A stretch of DNA of 64,000 bases from Tomitella fengzijianii (GCF_007559025.1 NZ_CP041765.1:1050679-1114678), one strand, 5' to 3'; positions 44,472 through 52,330 are shown, counted from the stretch's first letter. A program made the numbers and translations. Notes: a model not told the origin generated them from the letters alone.

Positions 44472-45325
44472 GCCGGGTCCTGCGGTGCGCCCGCGGGGCC
44501 CTGCCCTCCGCAGCCGCAGCCCGAGTCCGTGCCGCCCGGGTTGTCGCGGGGCCGGACGGGGGTGATCTCCAGGCGGCACGCGTCCGGCTCGGCGAATGCG
44601 GTCAGCGTGCTGGCGTGCGGGTCTCCGCCGAACTCGGCGAGCGCGCCGCGCACGATGCCGCGGTGCACCGTGCAGACGACGTCGGGATAGGTGCGCGCGG
44701 CGTCGATCAGCGGGCATTGGCGCAGCGAAACGCCGTCGCCGCGGAGCGTGGGCGCGAAGCCGAGCTCGGTGAGCAGCTGCACCAGGCGCTGCTCGGGGGT
44801 GCCGGTGCCGCGGTGCTCTCGGGCGAGGTTGCGGCCCCACTCGACGCCCGCTGCGAGACCGTCGCGCTCCACGTCGGTGCTGACCCGCCGGAGGATCGAC
44901 GCGAGCGACATCGCGAGTCCGGCGTAGTCGCGCAGCCGCGGATCGGCGTGCGGGGTCGCGGGTCCGGCGGAGTCCCCCGCGGCGTAGATCCACGCGGGGC
45001 GGCCGCGACCTCGCGGGGCCGCACGGCGCCGTTCGACGTATCCGTCCGCGGCCAGCGCATCGAGGTGCTCGCGCAGCGTGTTGGCGTGCAGGCCCGACTC
45101 CTCGGCGAGCTCGGATATCCGGGCGCCGTCCGGATGGCGCCGCAGCCGGTCCAGGACGGCGGCACGCTGGTCGGACAGGTGGGCGACGGGGGGCGGCGCC
45201 GCGCGGGGGCCGCGGTGGCGTAGCGCGGCCCTGCGTCCGGTCGGGCGGGCGCGTCCCGCCGGGCCTTCCCCGCCCGCCGGGTCCCGGTGCCCTCCCGGAT
45301 CCGCATTATTAATCACGGAATCCAC
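44468..45325 (-). CDS. Cysteine-containing winged-helix regulator (SufR-like)
   Basis: A 285-residue regulator. A winged helix at about residues 48-110 (HLSDQRAAVLDRL, ISELAEESGLHANTLREHLDAL, GYVERRR) is followed by a sensor region with Cys204, Cys218 and Cys250, a spacing like SufR-type iron-sulfur regulators (QCPL-x11-C), and a CGC tail. It probably senses redox, NO or iron-sulfur status and controls the adjacent nitrite/NO genes. The annotated GTG 45325 leaves only 29 bases to the divergent reading frame and gives a disordered N-terminus; GTG 45187, just before the HTH, is a better biological start in my view. Confidence 0.8.
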   Translation of the reverse strand: MDSVINNADPGGHRDPAGGEGPAGRARPTGRRAALRHRGPRAAPPPVAHLSDQRAAVLDRLRRHPDGARISELAEESGLHANTLREHLDALAADGYVERRRAAPRGRGRPAWIYAAGDSAGPATPHADPRLRDYAGLAMSLASILRRVSTDVERDGLAAGVEWGRNLAREHRGTGTPEQRLVQLLTELGFAPTLRGDGVSLRQCPLIDAARTYPDVVCTVHRGIVRGALAEFGGDPHASTLTAFAEPDACRLEITPVRPRDNPGGTDSGCGCGGQGPAGAPQDPA

Positions 45326-45338
45326 TGTAGTAAATTAC
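45305..45338. promoter_or_regulatory. Two AT-rich short palindromes in the regulator/DUF2249 divergent region
   Basis: ATTATTAAT (45305-45313) and GTAAATTAC (45330-45338) are each 4-base inverted arms around one base, with centres 25 bases apart. They stand out in strongly GC-rich DNA and are good candidates for operator or -10 elements of the SufR-like regulator. They fall in non-coding DNA if the regulator starts at 45187. Confidence 0.5.
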
Positions 45339-45354
45339 GGGTGAGGAGGCCACA

Positions 45355-45441
45355 ATGAGTCTGACCACGTACGGACAGCCTGTGACCATCTGCAGGCAAG
45401 ACCTGATGCGCAGGCAGGACCTGAGCGCAGACAAGGCCTGA
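45355..45441 (+). CDS. Possible 28-residue peptide
   Basis: ATG 45355 is preceded at ideal distance by GAGGAGG (45343-45349), one of the best ribosome sites in the window, and opens a 28-codon frame to TGA 45441: MSLTTYGQPVTICRQDLMRR and then QDLSADKA. It contains one cysteine and a repeated RQDL. It lies 49 bases before the DUF2249 gene in the same direction. It could be a leader peptide or small protein of the nitrite/NO module, or chance. I know no homologue. Confidence 0.4.
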   Translation: MSLTTYGQPVTICRQDLMRRQDLSADKA

Positions 45442-45490
45442 CCGCGCGCGGACAGGCCAGGAGCGATAGCGGCGAGAGGACCCGGACACG

Positions 45491-46273
45491 ATGACGACCA
45501 ACGATGTGGTCATGGCGACCAGCGCAGACGACGCCCACGCGGTGGACGGGCTGCGGGTGCAGCATGCGGAGATCACCGGGCGGCTCGCGGGGGTGGCCGA
45601 CGCACTGCGCGGCGCCGCGGGATCGGCCGGGCCGGAGTTCGACCGGGCGTTCACGGGGGCGCGCGATCATGTGGGCGGCGGCCTGCGCGCCTACCTCGAC
45701 GCGGCGGACGACGCGATCTACGCGGCGGCCCGCACGGTCCCGGCGACGAGGCTGCTCGCCGAGGCGCACCGCGTGTCCGGCCCCGGGATCCACGAGCAGA
45801 TCCGCAGGCTGGTCGATGCCACCGAGCGTCCCGAGGCCATCGCCGCCGCCGACGCGGTGTCCGCGCTGGTGCGTGCGCGCCTGGCGGTGGAGGACGAGGT
45901 GCTGCTGCCCGCGCTCGCGGGGGAGAAGGACGTGGACCTGGCCGCGTTGGCAGCGCGGCTTCCCGACCCGTTCGCGGGCAGCACGCCGCCCGCGGCGGGC
46001 GGGGCCGGCGGCCACGTGGGCTGCGCGTGCGGCGAGCACGACGGGCCGGAGGCGCCCGAGCTCGACGTGCGCGCGATCCCGCACGCGATCCGGCACGCGA
46101 CGGTGTTCGGCGCCTTCGACGCCGTCCCGGCGGGCGGTTCGATGGTGCTGGTCGCGCCGCACGACCCGATCCCGCTGCTGCACCAGCTCAACGAGCGTGC
46201 ACAGGGGCGCCTCGAGGTGTCCTACGAGGAGCGCGGCCCCGAAGCCTGGCGATTGCGCCTGGCGCGGATCTGA
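45491..46273 (+). CDS. Hemerythrin-like/DUF2249 protein
   Basis: A 260-residue protein. Residues about 10-165 are helical with spaced His and Glu (QHAEITGRL, ARDHVGGGLRAYL, HEQIRRLV, VEDEVLLPAL), resembling a hemerythrin-like metal-binding domain though not all ligands are clear. A GHVGCACGEHDG hinge follows, then a DUF2249 domain (ELDVRAIPHAIRHATVFGAFDAV to VSYEERGPEAWRLRL). DUF2249 genes are often beside nitrite and NO metabolism genes. It diverges from the SufR-like regulator, which likely controls it. Confidence 0.82.
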   Translation: MTTNDVVMATSADDAHAVDGLRVQHAEITGRLAGVADALRGAAGSAGPEFDRAFTGARDHVGGGLRAYLDAADDAIYAAARTVPATRLLAEAHRVSGPGIHEQIRRLVDATERPEAIAAADAVSALVRARLAVEDEVLLPALAGEKDVDLAALAARLPDPFAGSTPPAAGGAGGHVGCACGEHDGPEAPELDVRAIPHAIRHATVFGAFDAVPAGGSMVLVAPHDPIPLLHQLNERAQGRLEVSYEERGPEAWRLRLARI

Positions 46274-46289
46274 TCGGACTCCCCGGGGC

Positions 46290-46323
46290 GGGGCCGGGAC
46301 CGACCGCCATCGGTCCCGGCCCC
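46290..46323. terminator. Hairpin between DUF2249 gene and fadE27
   Basis: A perfect 14-bp stem (46290-46303 with 46310-46323) around a 6-base loop lies 17 bases after the DUF2249 stop and 31 before the convergent fadE27 stop. It probably terminates both and marks the edge of the nitrite/NO module. Confidence 0.8.
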
Positions 46324-46354
46324 ATCCGGCGTCGCCCCGCCGGAGCAAGCGGAG

Positions 46355-47497
46355 TCAGCCCGCGATCTGCGCGCCGATCCGGGTCAGTTGCGCAGTGGCG
46401 GACCCCAGGCGGAACTCGCCGGTCTTGGCGGCGAGGAAGTACCGGTGCACGGGGTGGTCCCGGTCCAGTCCCACGCCGCCGTGCACGTGGACGGTGGTGT
46501 GCGCCACGCGGTGCCCGGCGTCCGCGGCCCAGAACTTGGCGATGCGCACGGCGTCGTCGGCGTCGAGCCCCTCCGCCAGCCGCCAGGCGGCCTGCTCGAA
46601 CGTCAGCCTGGCGGCCTTGACGTCGATGAACGCGTCCGCCAGCCGCTGCGCGACGGCCTGGAAACTGCCGATGGGCCGGTCGAACTGTTCGCGTTCGCGC
46701 GCGTACTCGGCGGTCAGCTCGAGGGAGCGTTCGAGTACGCCGAACTGCTGGGCGCACAGCCCCACGGTGCCGTGCTGCAGGATGCGGGTGAGGACGGCCT
46801 GACCGTCGGCGTCGGGTCCGGGCCCGTCCACGGCGCCCAGCCGGGCGCCGTCCGGCACCGTGACCGCCTCCAGGTCGACGGCGGCGAGGCTGCTGTGGTC
46901 CGTGCCGTCCTGCCGGGTGATCCGCACCTCCGTCGCCGGCACGACGAACACGCCGACCGGTCCCTGGTCCCGGTCCGCGCCCACGAGCGTGGCCGGGACC
47001 AGCATCGCCTCGCACTCGTCGGCGAAGGGCACGGCGGTCTTGCCGCCGCTGAGCACCCAGTGACCTCCGTCCGCGCTCCGGGTGGCGGTGGTGGCGGGTG
47101 CGGACGGGTCCGCGGTCAACGACTCCTCGAGTGCCGCGGTGAGGATCGTCTCGCCGTCGGCGGCCCGGCAGGCCAGCTCCACGTGTGCGGGGGAGCCGTA
47201 CGTCGCCAGCGCATCCGCCGCCATCACGATCGACGGAAGGTAGGGGGTGCCGGCCAATGCGCGGCCGAGCTCGCGCAGGACGGCGGTCTGCTCGAGAATC
47301 GAGAACCCGCCCCCGGCGGGGGCGGGCACGGCCGCCGAGAGGATCCCCGCATCGGCCAGCGCGGCATGCAGGGCGCTGTCGAAGCGGCCGGGCACCTCGT
47401 CGAGTTCCTGCTGGCGATCGGGGGTGCTGAGCTTCTCGCAGATGTCGCGGGTGAGGCCGGCGAGATCGTCCTGGGCCTCGGTTCGGGTGAAATCCAT
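46355..47497 (-). CDS. fadE27: Acyl-CoA dehydrogenase subunit, FadE27/ChsE5-like
   Basis: A 380-residue acyl-CoA dehydrogenase-fold protein. The C-terminal helical region has YAREREQFDRPIGSFQAVAQRLAD and VHVHGGVGLDRDHPVHRYF. It lacks an obvious catalytic Glu, in keeping with ChsE5 (FadE27), which pairs with ChsE4 (FadE26) as a heterotetramer to dehydrogenate the cholesterol side-chain CoA ester. It lies 57 bases after fadE26 on the same strand as in Rv3504-Rv3505. ATG 47497 fits family start. Confidence 0.92.
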   Translation of the reverse strand: MDFTRTEAQDDLAGLTRDICEKLSTPDRQQELDEVPGRFDSALHAALADAGILSAAVPAPAGGGFSILEQTAVLRELGRALAGTPYLPSIVMAADALATYGSPAHVELACRAADGETILTAALEESLTADPSAPATTATRSADGGHWVLSGGKTAVPFADECEAMLVPATLVGADRDQGPVGVFVVPATEVRITRQDGTDHSSLAAVDLEAVTVPDGARLGAVDGPGPDADGQAVLTRILQHGTVGLCAQQFGVLERSLELTAEYAREREQFDRPIGSFQAVAQRLADAFIDVKAARLTFEQAAWRLAEGLDADDAVRIAKFWAADAGHRVAHTTVHVHGGVGLDRDHPVHRYFLAAKTGEFRLGSATAQLTRIGAQIAG

Positions 47498-47554
47498 GTG
47501 TGGTCCCTGTGGTCGGGCGCCGGAAACGGCGCCGGATGGTCCGTGCGCCGGGCG

Positions 47555-48742
47555 TCAGCGGCGGGAGGCGGGCTGGCCGAGTGCTGCCATCGCGATGATG
47601 TCGCGCTGGACCTCGTTGGTGCCGCCGCCGAACGTGAGGATCAGCGACGAACGGTGCATGCGCTCGAGACGGCCGCGCAGGATCGCCCCGGGCGAGTCCT
47701 GGCGCAGAAGGGCGTCGGGCCCGAGGACCTCCATGAGCAGCCGGTAGGCCTCGGTGGCGAACTCGGTGCCGAACACCTTGCAGGCCGACGCGTCGCCGGG
47801 GCTCGGCGCGTGCTCGGCGCTCCACGCGATCTCCCAGTTCATCAGCTTCAGGTACTCGACCTTGGCGTGGACGCGGGCCAGGTTCAGCTGCACCCACTCC
47901 TGGTCGATCACCCGACGTCCGTCGGTCAGGCGTGTGGACATCGCCCAATCGGTGGCCGCCTCGAGCGCCCCGATGATGGGCGCCGCGGAGGTGAGTGCGA
48001 CCCGCTCGTGGTTGAGCTGGTTGGTCATCAGCTTCCAGCCGCCGCCGACCTCGCCGACGACGTTCTCCGCGGGGACCCGCACGTCCTGGTAGTAGGTCGC
48101 GGAGGTGTCGGGCCCGGCCATGGTGTGCACCGGGGTGTAGGAGAAGCCCTCGGCGTCGGTGGGCACGATCATCATCGTGATGCCGCGGTGCTTCTTGACT
48201 TCCCGGTCGGTGCGGGCCGCCAGCCACACGTAGTCCGCGTAGGCGATGAGGCTGGTCCACATCTTCTGCCCGTTGACGATCCAGTCGCCGGAGGCGTCGT
48301 CCCGCACCGCGGACGTGCGCAGGCTCGCGAGGTCGGTGCCGGAACCGGGCTCGGAGTAGCCGATGGAGAAGTGCACCTCGCCGGCGGCGATCCGCGGCAG
48401 GTAGAACGCCTTCTGCTCCGGCGTGCCGAAGTGCATGATCGTCGGGGCCACCGAGTTGATGGTGAGGAAGGGGACGGGTGCGCCGGCGATCGCCGCCTCG
48501 TCGGTGAAGATGAGCTGATCGATGGCGGACCGGTCCTGTCCGCCGAACTCCTCCGGCCAGCCCAGCGCAAGCCAGCCGTCCTCGCCCATCTGGCGGACCA
48601 CGTCGCGGTAGGCGGTGCCTTCGCCGTACTCGCCGCTCTGCACGGAGAGCGCTTCGCGTCGCTCGGGCGTGATCAGGCGGGAGAAGTACTCGCGAAGCTC
48701 GGCGCGCAGCGCCTCCTGCTCCGGACTGTAGGCAATGTGCAT
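47555..48742 (-). CDS. fadE26: Acyl-CoA dehydrogenase subunit, FadE26/ChsE4-like
   Basis: A 395-residue subunit with FAD-contact segments FSIGYSEPGSGTDLASL and WIVNGQKMWTSLIAYADYVWLA, the probable catalytic Glu246 in NQLNHERVAL, and GTNEVQRDIIA at the C-terminus. It is the partner of FadE27; together they form the alpha2beta2 enzyme acting on 3-oxo-cholest-4-en-26-oyl-CoA. A KstR box lies 93 bases upstream, shared with divergent fdxD. The start ATG 48742 has GAGGTCAC upstream. Confidence 0.93.
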   Translation of the reverse strand: MHIAYSPEQEALRAELREYFSRLITPERREALSVQSGEYGEGTAYRDVVRQMGEDGWLALGWPEEFGGQDRSAIDQLIFTDEAAIAGAPVPFLTINSVAPTIMHFGTPEQKAFYLPRIAAGEVHFSIGYSEPGSGTDLASLRTSAVRDDASGDWIVNGQKMWTSLIAYADYVWLAARTDREVKKHRGITMMIVPTDAEGFSYTPVHTMAGPDTSATYYQDVRVPAENVVGEVGGGWKLMTNQLNHERVALTSAAPIIGALEAATDWAMSTRLTDGRRVIDQEWVQLNLARVHAKVEYLKLMNWEIAWSAEHAPSPGDASACKVFGTEFATEAYRLLMEVLGPDALLRQDSPGAILRGRLERMHRSSLILTFGGGTNEVQRDIIAMAALGQPASRR

Positions 48743-48834
48743 GTGACCTCCGTGTACGGGAAGAATGCGTCGCCGGACGGCTCACGGTGCGCCGGCGTCT
48801 GTGCGGTGCGTCACGACCGATCATTGCACATGGC

Positions 48835-48848
48835 TGGAACACGTTCTA
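48835..48848. promoter_or_regulatory. KstR-type operator between fadE26 and fdxD
   Basis: TGGAACACGTTCTA matches TnnAACnnGTTnnA completely, the best of the four boxes here. It sits between divergent fadE26 and fdxD as in M. tuberculosis, where this pair is KstR-controlled. Confidence 0.9.
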
Positions 48849-48905
48849 GTGTGTGGTGCACGCCGCCTCGGTGGAGGCGATCCGGATCTCAGGAGGAGTG
48901 AGCCG

Positions 48906-49094
48906 ATGAGGGTGAAGGTCGACCTGAACCTGTGTGAGGCCAATGCGATCTGCTGCGGGCTCGCACCCAAGGTGTTCGAGCTGGACGACGAGGACATCCT
49001 GCACGTCAAGGTGGACGAGGTCCCCGAGGAGCTGGAGAAGCGCGTGCAGATGGCCGTGGACCGCTGCCCCAAGGCGGCGCTGAGCAAGTACTGA
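48906..49094 (+). CDS. fdxD: Ferredoxin, probable 3Fe-4S type, FdxD-like
   Basis: A 62-residue ferredoxin. Cys10, Cys16 and Cys54-Pro (C-x5-C...CP) fit a [3Fe-4S] cluster; Cys17 is adjacent and the usual fourth ligand position is not a cysteine. FdxD (Rv3503c) lies in the KstR regulon and may supply electrons to a steroid-oxidising P450 or dehydrogenase. AGGAGTGAG precedes ATG 48906. The upstream in-frame extension crosses the KstR box and was not used. Confidence 0.92.
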   Translation: MRVKVDLNLCEANAICCGLAPKVFELDDEDILHVKVDEVPEELEKRVQMAVDRCPKAALSKY

Positions 49095-49098
49095 CTGC

Positions 49099-49126
49099 CG
49101 GCGACGCCGTGCGTGCGGCGTCGCCG
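49099..49126. terminator. Hairpin after fdxD
   Basis: CGGCGACGCCG (49099-49109) pairs with CGGCGTCGCCG (49116-49126) around a 6-base loop five bases after the fdxD stop. No T-run follows. Confidence 0.75.
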
Positions 49127-49146
49127 CGGTGATGGTCGAGGAATGT

Positions 49147-49173
49147 GCGCCGGCCGGATGTTCCGGCCGGCGC
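49147..49173. terminator. Second hairpin after fdxD
   Basis: GCGCCGGCCGG and CCGGCCGGCGC are perfect 11-base arms around ATGTT. Together with the hairpin at 49099 it makes a tandem terminator that would insulate fdxD from the mce4 operon. Confidence 0.7.
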
Positions 49174-49520
49174 TCCGCTGCCGGGGTGCCCTGCGGACCG
49201 GCGGTGCGACGACGGAGAGGTCGTCCGTTCGGTGCAATCGGGCCACCCCCCGGTGAGGCGGGTCACAGGTGCTGTACGGTGCTTACTGCAACACGTTCTC
49301 GTTCGTAGCGGGGAGGCCCGCACGAGGGCCGGGCGATCGCCGGAGTCCGGAGTGCCGGCCGGTGGGCCCGCCGGTGCGGGTGACACGGGTACGGCACGGG
49401 GTCACGGATGCGGGCGTCCGCCTGGTGGATACTGTGTCCGCGCCGCGTGAATAGGACGCAGGTCACGTGGCGCGCCCGTGAATCGCAGGTTGAAACGAGT
49501 AGCTCTAGGGAGGAGGTCCG
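49174..49520 (+). promoter_or_regulatory. Gene-free mce4 promoter and leader region
   Basis: No gene is supported in this stretch. It contains the KstR box at 49287-49300 and then about 220 bases before yrbE4A, unlike the short leaders of the other KstR targets in the window. The yrbE4A ribosome site GGGAGGAGG lies just before GTG 49521. A 61-codon open frame at 49269-49454 overlaps the operator and was not accepted. Confidence 0.6.
49287..49300. promoter_or_regulatory. KstR-type operator upstream of the mce4 operon
   Basis: TGCAACACGTTCTC matches TnnAACnnGTTnnA except the last base. In mycobacteria KstR represses mce4; the same control is inferred here for sterol import. Confidence 0.85.
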
Positions 49521-50282
49521 GTGAACAAGGTCATGGAAGGCCCCGTCAAAGGCATCGGCGGGTTCTTTGCGATGACGCTGGACTCCTTCCGCTACACCTT
49601 CTCCCGGCCCATCCAGTGGCGGGAGTTCATCGAACAGGCGTGGTTCATCGCGCGGGTCTCGATGATCCCCACGATCCTCGTCGCGGTGCCGTTCACGGTG
49701 CTCGTCAGCTTCACGCTGAACATCCTGCTGCGCGAGATCGGCGCATCCGACCTCAGTGGCGCCGGCGCGGCGTTCGGCACGATCAGCCAGGTCGGCCCCA
49801 TGGTGACGGTCCTGATCGTCGCCGGAGCGGGGGCCACGGCGATCTGCGCCGACCTGGGCGCCCGCACCATCCGCGAGGAGATCGCGGCCATGGAGGTGCT
49901 CGGCATCGACCCGGTCAAGCGGCTGGTGATCCCGCGGATGTGGGCCTCGATGCTGGTGGCGATCCTGCTCAACGCCATGGTGTCCACCATCGGCATCTTC
50001 GGCGGGTTCGTGTTCTCGGTGTTCCTGCAGGACGTCAACCCGGGCGCCTTCGTCAACGGCATCCCGGTGCTGACCGACCTCGGCGACCTGATCATCTCGG
50101 AGGTGAAGGCGGGTGTCTTCGGCGTGATCGCGGGCCTGGTCGCCTGCTACCGCGGGCTCACGGTCAAGGGCGGGCCCAAGAGCGTGGGGGACGCCGTCAA
50201 CGAGACGGTGGTCTACGCGTTCATGGCGCTCTTCGTGGCCAACGTCATCATCACCGCCGTCGGCGTGAAGATCGCGGGGTGA
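49521..50282 (+). CDS. yrbE4A: Mce4 ABC permease YrbE4A
   Basis: A 253-residue MlaE/YrbE-type membrane permease with about five helices, including RVSMIPTILVAVPFTVLVSFTLN and GPMVTVLIVAGAGATAICADLGARTI then EEIAAMEVLGIDPVKRLVIPRMWA, the EExDAL-like coupling motif form for an Mkl ATPase encoded elsewhere. It forms the inner-membrane channel of the Mce4 sterol importer with YrbE4B. GTG 49521 follows GGGAGGAGG. Confidence 0.95.
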   Translation: MNKVMEGPVKGIGGFFAMTLDSFRYTFSRPIQWREFIEQAWFIARVSMIPTILVAVPFTVLVSFTLNILLREIGASDLSGAGAAFGTISQVGPMVTVLIVAGAGATAICADLGARTIREEIAAMEVLGIDPVKRLVIPRMWASMLVAILLNAMVSTIGIFGGFVFSVFLQDVNPGAFVNGIPVLTDLGDLIISEVKAGVFGVIAGLVACYRGLTVKGGPKSVGDAVNETVVYAFMALFVANVIITAVGVKIAG

Positions 50283-50286
50283 CGGC

Positions 50287-51135
50287 ATGGCAGTGATCAC
50301 CGGCAGGTTGCCCCGCACGCGCAGGCAGATGGGGCGCGCCTCGGACAGCGTCGACGACTTCGGCAGGCAGGCCTTCTTCTACTGGCAGGCCATCATCAAC
50401 ATCCCCTTCGCGCTGCGCAAGTACAAGAAGGAGACGTTGCGGCTGATCGCGGAGATCAGCATGGGCACCGGCGCGCTCGCCATGATCGGCGGCACCGTCG
50501 TGATCGTCGGATTCCTGACCCTGATGGCGGGCGGCACCATCGCCACACAGGGGTTCGCCTCGCTCGGCGACATCGGTGTCGAGGCGCTGACGGGCTTCTT
50601 CGCGGCATTCATCAACGTGCGCATCGCCGCGCCGGTCGTGGCGGGCATCGGCCTGGCGGCCACCATCGGCGCGGGTTCCACCGCGCAGCTCGGTGCCATG
50701 CGGGTCAGCGAGGAGATCGACGCGCTCGAGGCGATGGCCATCGCGTCCGTGCCGTACCTGGTGAGCACGCGTGTGGTCGCCGGCATGATCGCGGTGATCC
50801 CGCTCTACTCGCTCGCGGTGATCGCCTCGTTCATCGCCAGCCGCTTCTCCACGGTGGTCCTTTTCGGCCAGTCCGCGGGCATCTACGACCACTACTTCAC
50901 GACGTTTCTGCAACCATTGGACATCCTGTGGTCGTTCTTCCAGGCGATAGCCATGGCGATCGTCGTGATGCTGGTGCACACCTACCACGGCTACAACGCC
51001 TCCGGCGGGCCGGCCGGGGTGGGCGTGGCAGTGGGTAACGCCGTGCGCACGTCGCTGATCTGCGTCGTCACCGTGACCCTGCTCATCTCCCTGGCGATCT
51101 ACGGAACGTCCGGCAACTTCCATCTCTCGGGTTAG
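50287..51135 (+). CDS. yrbE4B: Mce4 ABC permease YrbE4B
   Basis: A 282-residue second permease with the family segments FINVRIAAPVVAGIGLAATIG and GSTAQLGAMRVSEEIDALEAM then YLVSTRVVAGMIAVIPLYSL. The EEIDAL motif is the canonical contact for the ATPase. It lies four bases after yrbE4A. Together the permeases drive the Mce4A-F assembly for cholesterol import. Confidence 0.95.
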   Translation: MAVITGRLPRTRRQMGRASDSVDDFGRQAFFYWQAIINIPFALRKYKKETLRLIAEISMGTGALAMIGGTVVIVGFLTLMAGGTIATQGFASLGDIGVEALTGFFAAFINVRIAAPVVAGIGLAATIGAGSTAQLGAMRVSEEIDALEAMAIASVPYLVSTRVVAGMIAVIPLYSLAVIASFIASRFSTVVLFGQSAGIYDHYFTTFLQPLDILWSFFQAIAMAIVVMLVHTYHGYNASGGPAGVGVAVGNAVRTSLICVVTVTLLISLAIYGTSGNFHLSG

Positions 51136-51147
51136 GGGGCGGTGACG

Positions 51148-52326
51148 ATGAGTACGCGCCCCGGAGCCCGGGTCAATTACAAGCTGTTCGCGCTCGTCCT
51201 CGCGGCAGTGCTGGTGGGTCTGATCGCCATCGCCGTCACCTCGTTCCTCGGCGGGTTCCAGTCCAAGGAGCACGTGCAGTTGCGCGCGGACCGTGCCGGG
51301 CTGGTGATGGAGCCGGACGCCAAGGTCAAGATGCGCGGCGTGCAGGTCGGCTTCGTCGAGTCGATCTCGCACGAGCTCGGCGGCGCGGTGCTGGACCTGG
51401 CGATCTACCCGGACCAGATGGACCTGATCCCCGCCAATGTGAAGGCCGACATCCGCTCCACGACGGTGTTCGGCGCCAAGTACGTCAATTTCGAGGAGCC
51501 GGCCGAGCCGTCGGCCGAGCACCTGCAGGCCGGCGACGTCATCGATTCGCAGAACGTCACGGTCGAGTTCAACACCCTCTTCCAGCACCTGACCGACGTC
51601 CTCAACACCGTGCAGCCGCAGAAGATCAACGCCACGCTGGGCGCTGTGGCGACGGCGCTCGACGGCCAGGGCGAGGCGCTGGGGGAGACCCTCGTGGGCG
51701 TCGACGACTACCTCGAGAAGATGAACCCGAGCCTCCCGGACCTGCGCAACGTGCTGCAGAAGTCGGCCCCGGTCACCGACACCTACGCACAGGTCGCGCC
51801 CGACCTCATGTCTCTGCTCGACAACACGACCGCGGTGGGCGGGACCATCGTCGACAAGTCCGACGTGCTGGCGCAGAGCCTGGCCGGCGCCAAGACGACG
51901 GCGGACACCGGCAAGGCGGTGCTGGACGCCGCGGGCGACGACTTCGTCACCTCGGCGGACCTGCTGCAGCCCACCGTGGGCCTGACCCGCGAATACTCGC
52001 CGGTGCTCACGTGCTTCATCGTCGGCATCGCCAACGCCAAGGACGCCGGCCAGGCCGCGTTCGGCGGGGCGCAGCCGGGGCTCTCGCTGACCTCCGGTTT
52101 CCTCCCTGGCGCGCCGTCATACCAGTACCCGGAGAACCTTCCGAAGGTCAACGCGAAGAACGCGCCGAGCTGCTACGGCCTGCCGTGGGTGGGCGAAGGC
52201 GTGCACGCCCCCTACGTGGTCACCGACTCGGGCGCGAACCCCACCGTCACCGAGCAGCAGCGGGCCAACCCGCAGTCGCTGTGGGCGTTCCTGCTCGGCC
52301 CGCCGCCACCCGGATGGACGTGGTGA
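51148..52326 (+). CDS. mce4A: Mce-family protein Mce4A
   Basis: A 392-residue Mce protein: an N-terminal anchor (LFALVLAAVLVGLIAIAVTSF), an MlaD/Mce domain (residues about 38-120, DRAGLVMEPDAKVKMRGVQVG, STTVFGAKYVNFEEP), a helical middle part, and an ALQ-type C-terminal region with two cysteines (LTCFIVGIA and PSCYGLPW). Mce4A lines the hydrophobic sterol tunnel. ATG 51148 was preferred as GGGGG lies eight bases upstream; GTG 51142 is in frame. Confidence 0.93.
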   Translation: MSTRPGARVNYKLFALVLAAVLVGLIAIAVTSFLGGFQSKEHVQLRADRAGLVMEPDAKVKMRGVQVGFVESISHELGGAVLDLAIYPDQMDLIPANVKADIRSTTVFGAKYVNFEEPAEPSAEHLQAGDVIDSQNVTVEFNTLFQHLTDVLNTVQPQKINATLGAVATALDGQGEALGETLVGVDDYLEKMNPSLPDLRNVLQKSAPVTDTYAQVAPDLMSLLDNTTAVGGTIVDKSDVLAQSLAGAKTTADTGKAVLDAAGDDFVTSADLLQPTVGLTREYSPVLTCFIVGIANAKDAGQAAFGGAQPGLSLTSGFLPGAPSYQYPENLPKVNAKNAPSCYGLPWVGEGVHAPYVVTDSGANPTVTEQQRANPQSLWAFLLGPPPPGWTW

Positions 52327-52330
52327 ACCG

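Noticed and set aside
49269-49454. A 61-codon frame between fdxD and yrbE4A
   Set aside because: It would start within the KstR operator region, lacks a good ribosome site and has an Arg/Gly/Pro-rich random-looking sequence.
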